Source: Clostridium estertheticum
GTDB taxonomy: Bacteria > Bacillota > Clostridia > Clostridiales > Clostridiaceae
Length of the DNA: 64,000 nucleotides
Reading direction: 5' to 3'
Assembly: GCF_026650985.1 (NCBI RefSeq)
Contig: NZ_CP086239.1
Coordinates: 3,224,001-3,288,000, forward strand
The notes under the pieces are model-generated. The model was not told the origin of the DNA and ran no database searches. It saw only the letters and a program-made list of their open reading frames with translations. The stretch's first letter is position 1. Each line of letters begins with the position of its first letter. The translations under genes and the position numbers were made by a program. Positions 61,534 to 64,000 of this stretch are shown here, piece after piece.

Positions 61534-63372
61534 TCACTCTTTTATTATATACGGTACAGTGAGGACTGCAACATTTCTATTTTTATATAACATGCTTTTT
61601 ACAAAATATCCTGTTTGGTTATGAAGTAAGTTATGCCACCACTTAGTAATAACAAATTGTGATATTACTACTGTTACTGTTTCTCCATGTTTTGATGCAC
61701 GATCCTCAGACTCTATAAAGTTCATTAATGGTTCTATAATGTCTCTGTATGCAGAGTGTTCGATTATTAATGGAATTCCCGGATTATATTCTTTCCATTT
61801 TACTTTTAGTTTTTCAGTAGCTGCGGGATCAGTCGATACATGAAATGCAACTACATTGTTAGATAAGCATCTAGCACAGTTTAATGACTTTAAAAAAGTC
61901 TTATTTAACGTACCTAAAAGTATTATTACATGTTGATCGTTATTTGTCTTTATTCCAATATTAGGCCTTTCATCATTAGATAATTTAATTTCTTTTACTA
62001 CTTTATTATAATGATTTTTTATCTTTCCCATACTGTATACAAGTACGGGTATTATAATAAAAACTAACCAAGCACCATGAACAAACTTTGTAATACCTAT
62101 AAGTATTACTGTAATAAAAGTTACAATAGCACCTAATCCATTTATAACTGCCTTATGTTTAAAGCCTTCTTCTTTGCTCCTTGTCCACTTTAGGAACATT
62201 CCAACTTGCGAGAGTGTAAAAGATAAAAATACACCTACCGCATATAATGGCAAAAGCAAATGAGTATCCCCTTTAAACACAATAATTAAAATACCAGCTG
62301 CCACTGCAAGTACTATTATTCCATTTGAAAAACTGAGCCTCTTTCCCCTTTGTGAAAATTGCCTTGGAACATATCCATCTTGTGCCATTAAAGAAAGTAG
62401 CAATGGTAGACCTGCATAAGCTGTATTTGCAGCCATTACTAAAACAAATGCAGTGGTAACTTGAATAATATAAAACATTATACCTTTTCCAAAAACTTGC
62501 TGAGCAATTTGAGCAAATACAGTCACATCTGCAACAGGTACTGGATGATAAATTGTTGCTAAAAAAGATAACCCACCAAAAATAAAAAGAACTAAACAAG
62601 CAAGTAAAACTAAAACAGCTTTTGCATTTTTTTGAGATGGTTCTTTAAAATTAGGAATCCCATTACTTACCGCTTCAACCCCTGATAATGCAGTACAACC
62701 TGAAGCAAATGCCCTAAGAAATAGGAATAATGTTATGTCACCTATTTGCTTTGGAATTGAATACATTTGTGCTGGTAAATATCCAAAAACATAATGCCTT
62801 ATAACACCAGTTATAATAAGAACTATACAAGAAACAATAAACAAATATGTTGGAACTCCAAATATTTTAGATGATTCCTTCGTTCCTCTTAAATTACCAA
62901 TTGTTAAAATTATTAGCATTACAAGAGCTATAGCTACTTTATGATTAAGTAGTGATGGAATAGCCGAAGTTATTGCAGCGGTTCCAGCACATATACTAAC
63001 AGCAACTGTAAGTATATAATCAACAGTAAGTGATGCACCAGCAATAAGTCCAGGTTTTATGCCCAGATTATCCTGTGCAACTATATATGAGCCACCACCA
63101 TTTGGATATGCATCAATTGTCTGCCGATAAGATAAAACAAGTAAAATTAATAATAAAATAACAGCTACTGCGGCATAAAACATATATCTGTATGCCATAA
63201 GACCTATAACTCCAATTAATACATATAAAATTTCTTCCCCTGCATACGCAACGGAAGAAATAGCATCACTAGATAATATAGGCAATCCCCAAAAAATATT
63301 TAACTTTTCTCCCTCTAACTCTTCTGTTTTAAGTGTCTTACCTATTAATAGTTCTCTAATTTTAGAAAACAC
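61534..63372 (-). CDS. kimA: KimA-type potassium importer (APC superfamily)
   Basis: 612 residues, GTG start with GGAGG upstream. Twelve spans in the first 440 residues followed by a cytoplasmic USP-like tail of about 150. LPILSSDAISSVAYAGEEIL, YPNGGGSYIVAQDNLG, GASLTVDYILTVAVSI and ALSGVEAVSNGIPNFK match B. subtilis KimA (YdaO) closely. That protein is a proton/K+ symporter inhibited by c-di-AMP. Here the neighbouring KdpDE-like system fits potassium control. A ydaO-type riboswitch is not seen. Confidence 0.88.
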   Translation of the reverse strand: MFSKIRELLIGKTLKTEELEGEKLNIFWGLPILSSDAISSVAYAGEEILYVLIGVIGLMAYRYMFYAAVAVILLLILLVLSYRQTIDAYPNGGGSYIVAQDNLGIKPGLIAGASLTVDYILTVAVSICAGTAAITSAIPSLLNHKVAIALVMLIILTIGNLRGTKESSKIFGVPTYLFIVSCIVLIITGVIRHYVFGYLPAQMYSIPKQIGDITLFLFLRAFASGCTALSGVEAVSNGIPNFKEPSQKNAKAVLVLLACLVLFIFGGLSFLATIYHPVPVADVTVFAQIAQQVFGKGIMFYIIQVTTAFVLVMAANTAYAGLPLLLSLMAQDGYVPRQFSQRGKRLSFSNGIIVLAVAAGILIIVFKGDTHLLLPLYAVGVFLSFTLSQVGMFLKWTRSKEEGFKHKAVINGLGAIVTFITVILIGITKFVHGAWLVFIIIPVLVYSMGKIKNHYNKVVKEIKLSNDERPNIGIKTNNDQHVIILLGTLNKTFLKSLNCARCLSNNVVAFHVSTDPAATEKLKVKWKEYNPGIPLIIEHSAYRDIIEPLMNFIESEDRASKHGETVTVVISQFVITKWWHNLLHNQTGYFVKSMLYKNRNVAVLTVPYIIKE

Positions 63373-63440
63373 AAACCCACCTCCATAATTTTAACACTAC
63401 AATATTTATTACATATAATTTAACTATAATTATAGTTAAA

Positions 63441-63668
63441 TTATATGTGTAATATTTTTTGTTTACCAAGATCATTTAAATAAAATTCACATTTGTTTCC
63501 ATCTTTCCAGCTTATCTCAACTATATAACCCTTAACCTTAAGTGCTTCTACTATTTTTAATGTTTCATCTTTTGTAATTTCAACTAAACTATTTATATAT
63601 ATTGGCTTTACATAATCATATCCATTTTCTTTATAAAACTCACGAATTGCATTTAAAACCTTCTCCAT
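63441..63668 (-). CDS. Small winged-helix-like protein upstream of the K+ transporter
   Basis: 75 residues. Helix-turn-helix-like region VKPIYINSLVEITKDETLKIVEALKVKG then a wing YIVEISWKDGNKCEFYLNDLG. No metal or membrane segment. AAGGGG ribosome site. Same strand as the transporter with a 68-base gap, so probably co-transcribed. A regulator of the transporter operon is plausible; I do not recognise the family. Confidence 0.6.
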   Translation of the reverse strand: MEKVLNAIREFYKENGYDYVKPIYINSLVEITKDETLKIVEALKVKGYIVEISWKDGNKCEFYLNDLGKQKILHI

Positions 63669-64000
63669 AAAAAAATCACACCCCTTATTATAATCTTATT
63701 TATTAACCACTCGTACTTCCATACTAATCTTAATAATTACTAACTATAATCTCATTATATTATTCACGCACTTGATAGTTAAAACATTATATCAAATTCA
63801 ATATATATTTTATGCTAAATTAGTATAAAGATACACCCAATCGTATAAAGATTGTGTTAAGATTTTATAATTCAGCTTTATATTCTTGTAATTTTTCCAC
63901 AAATTAGGATCTATTTTCTTCGGAGTTTACTATAAAAAATATAATTTCACATAATTTTACACAAACAGTCATTAATTATACCATATTTAAAATATATTAT
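63669..64000. other. AT-rich stretch without recognised gene at the right edge
   Basis: No open frame with a ribosome site and no riboswitch core were found. Near 63835-63860 is ACCCAATCGTATAAAGATTGTGT with a short dyad (AATCG/AGATT) and no clear role. Promoters for the 75-residue gene should lie here. Confidence 0.5.

Noticed and set aside
63880-63905. DnaA-box-like TTTTCCACA near the right edge
   Set aside because: A single imperfect copy without neighbours of the same type does not support a replication origin.
63373-64000. ydaO-type (c-di-AMP) riboswitch upstream of the KimA-like gene
   Set aside because: I looked for a long structured leader with GGGG and CCAA-type conserved blocks and found only AT-rich DNA and a small gene.
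1-64000. CRISPR array, prophage, insertion sequence, integrated element
   Set aside because: No regularly spaced repeats, transposase, integrase or phage structural genes were seen on either strand; the repeated DNA is the DAHP synthase duplication and the transporter paralogues.

Overview
The window is strongly AT-rich and looks like a chromosomal stretch of a strictly or mostly anaerobic Clostridium-type Firmicute. The evidence is GGAGG-type ribosome sites with frequent TTG/GTG starts, an [FeFe]-hydrogenase and a complete [NiFe]-hydrogenase operon, FlxA-like and flagellin-like proteins, a SleB-type wall hydrolase, many OmpR-type two-component systems and LanFEG-type peptide-resistance transporters. 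The species cannot be fixed from the sequence. I see no rRNA, tRNA, prophage, insertion sequence or CRISPR array.

Region 1-16.3 kb. A two-component system drives an ABC-2 exporter set (1-3766; the left-edge ATPase is cut by the window). Next comes an L-cysteine desulfidase (+). A minus-strand secretion block follows: a papain-fold exported protein, a sensor/regulator pair and a secreted subtilisin (5357-10366). Then come small redox and detoxification units, each with its own regulator: metallo-beta-lactamase-fold hydrolase/HxlR/OYE flavoenzyme, MarR/pirin with matching palindromic operators, HxlR/FMN-binding protein, and a UlaG-like hydrolase.

Region 16.5-31.4 kb. A coiled-coil FlxA-like protein precedes a LytTR/GHKL (Agr-like) pair. 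A racemase remnant, a GNAT protein and an MFS exporter follow. An orphan flagellin-like protein lies next to a LanFEG-type transporter. An 88-residue protein carries stefin/cystatin hallmarks (GG near the N-terminus, QVVNG loop). An mmuP-mmuM pair recycles S-methylmethionine. A CapA-like protein, a histidine-kinase fragment and a lone DUF6143-like protein complete the region.

Region 31.4-45.7 kb. PadR and a large BaiCD/FadH-type flavoenzyme are divergent. Two DAHP synthase copies, about 95% identical, bracket an [FeFe]-hydrogenase and a MarR-chemoreceptor operon. A CprABC/LanFEG-like transporter with its own two-component system follows.

Region 45.7-55 kb. Ten genes on the minus strand form one [NiFe]-hydrogenase system: hypF, hypA, hypB, hypC, hypD, hypE, small subunit, large subunit, a second hypB and the maturation protease. 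The second HypB aligns with the first without gaps but has lost all three G-domain metal ligands (Cys92 to Ser, His93 to Tyr, Cys124 to Ser). The small subunit has Asn where the second proximal-cluster Cys is expected. No electron-transfer partner is encoded in the operon. This operon is the most unusual system in the window.

Region 55-64 kb. This holds a multicopper oxidase with inverted copper-motif order, a 54-residue protein with a cold-shock protein, a SleB-type wall hydrolase, a KdpDE-like pair lacking the KdpD sensor domain, and a KimA-type potassium transporter with a small winged-helix-like partner.
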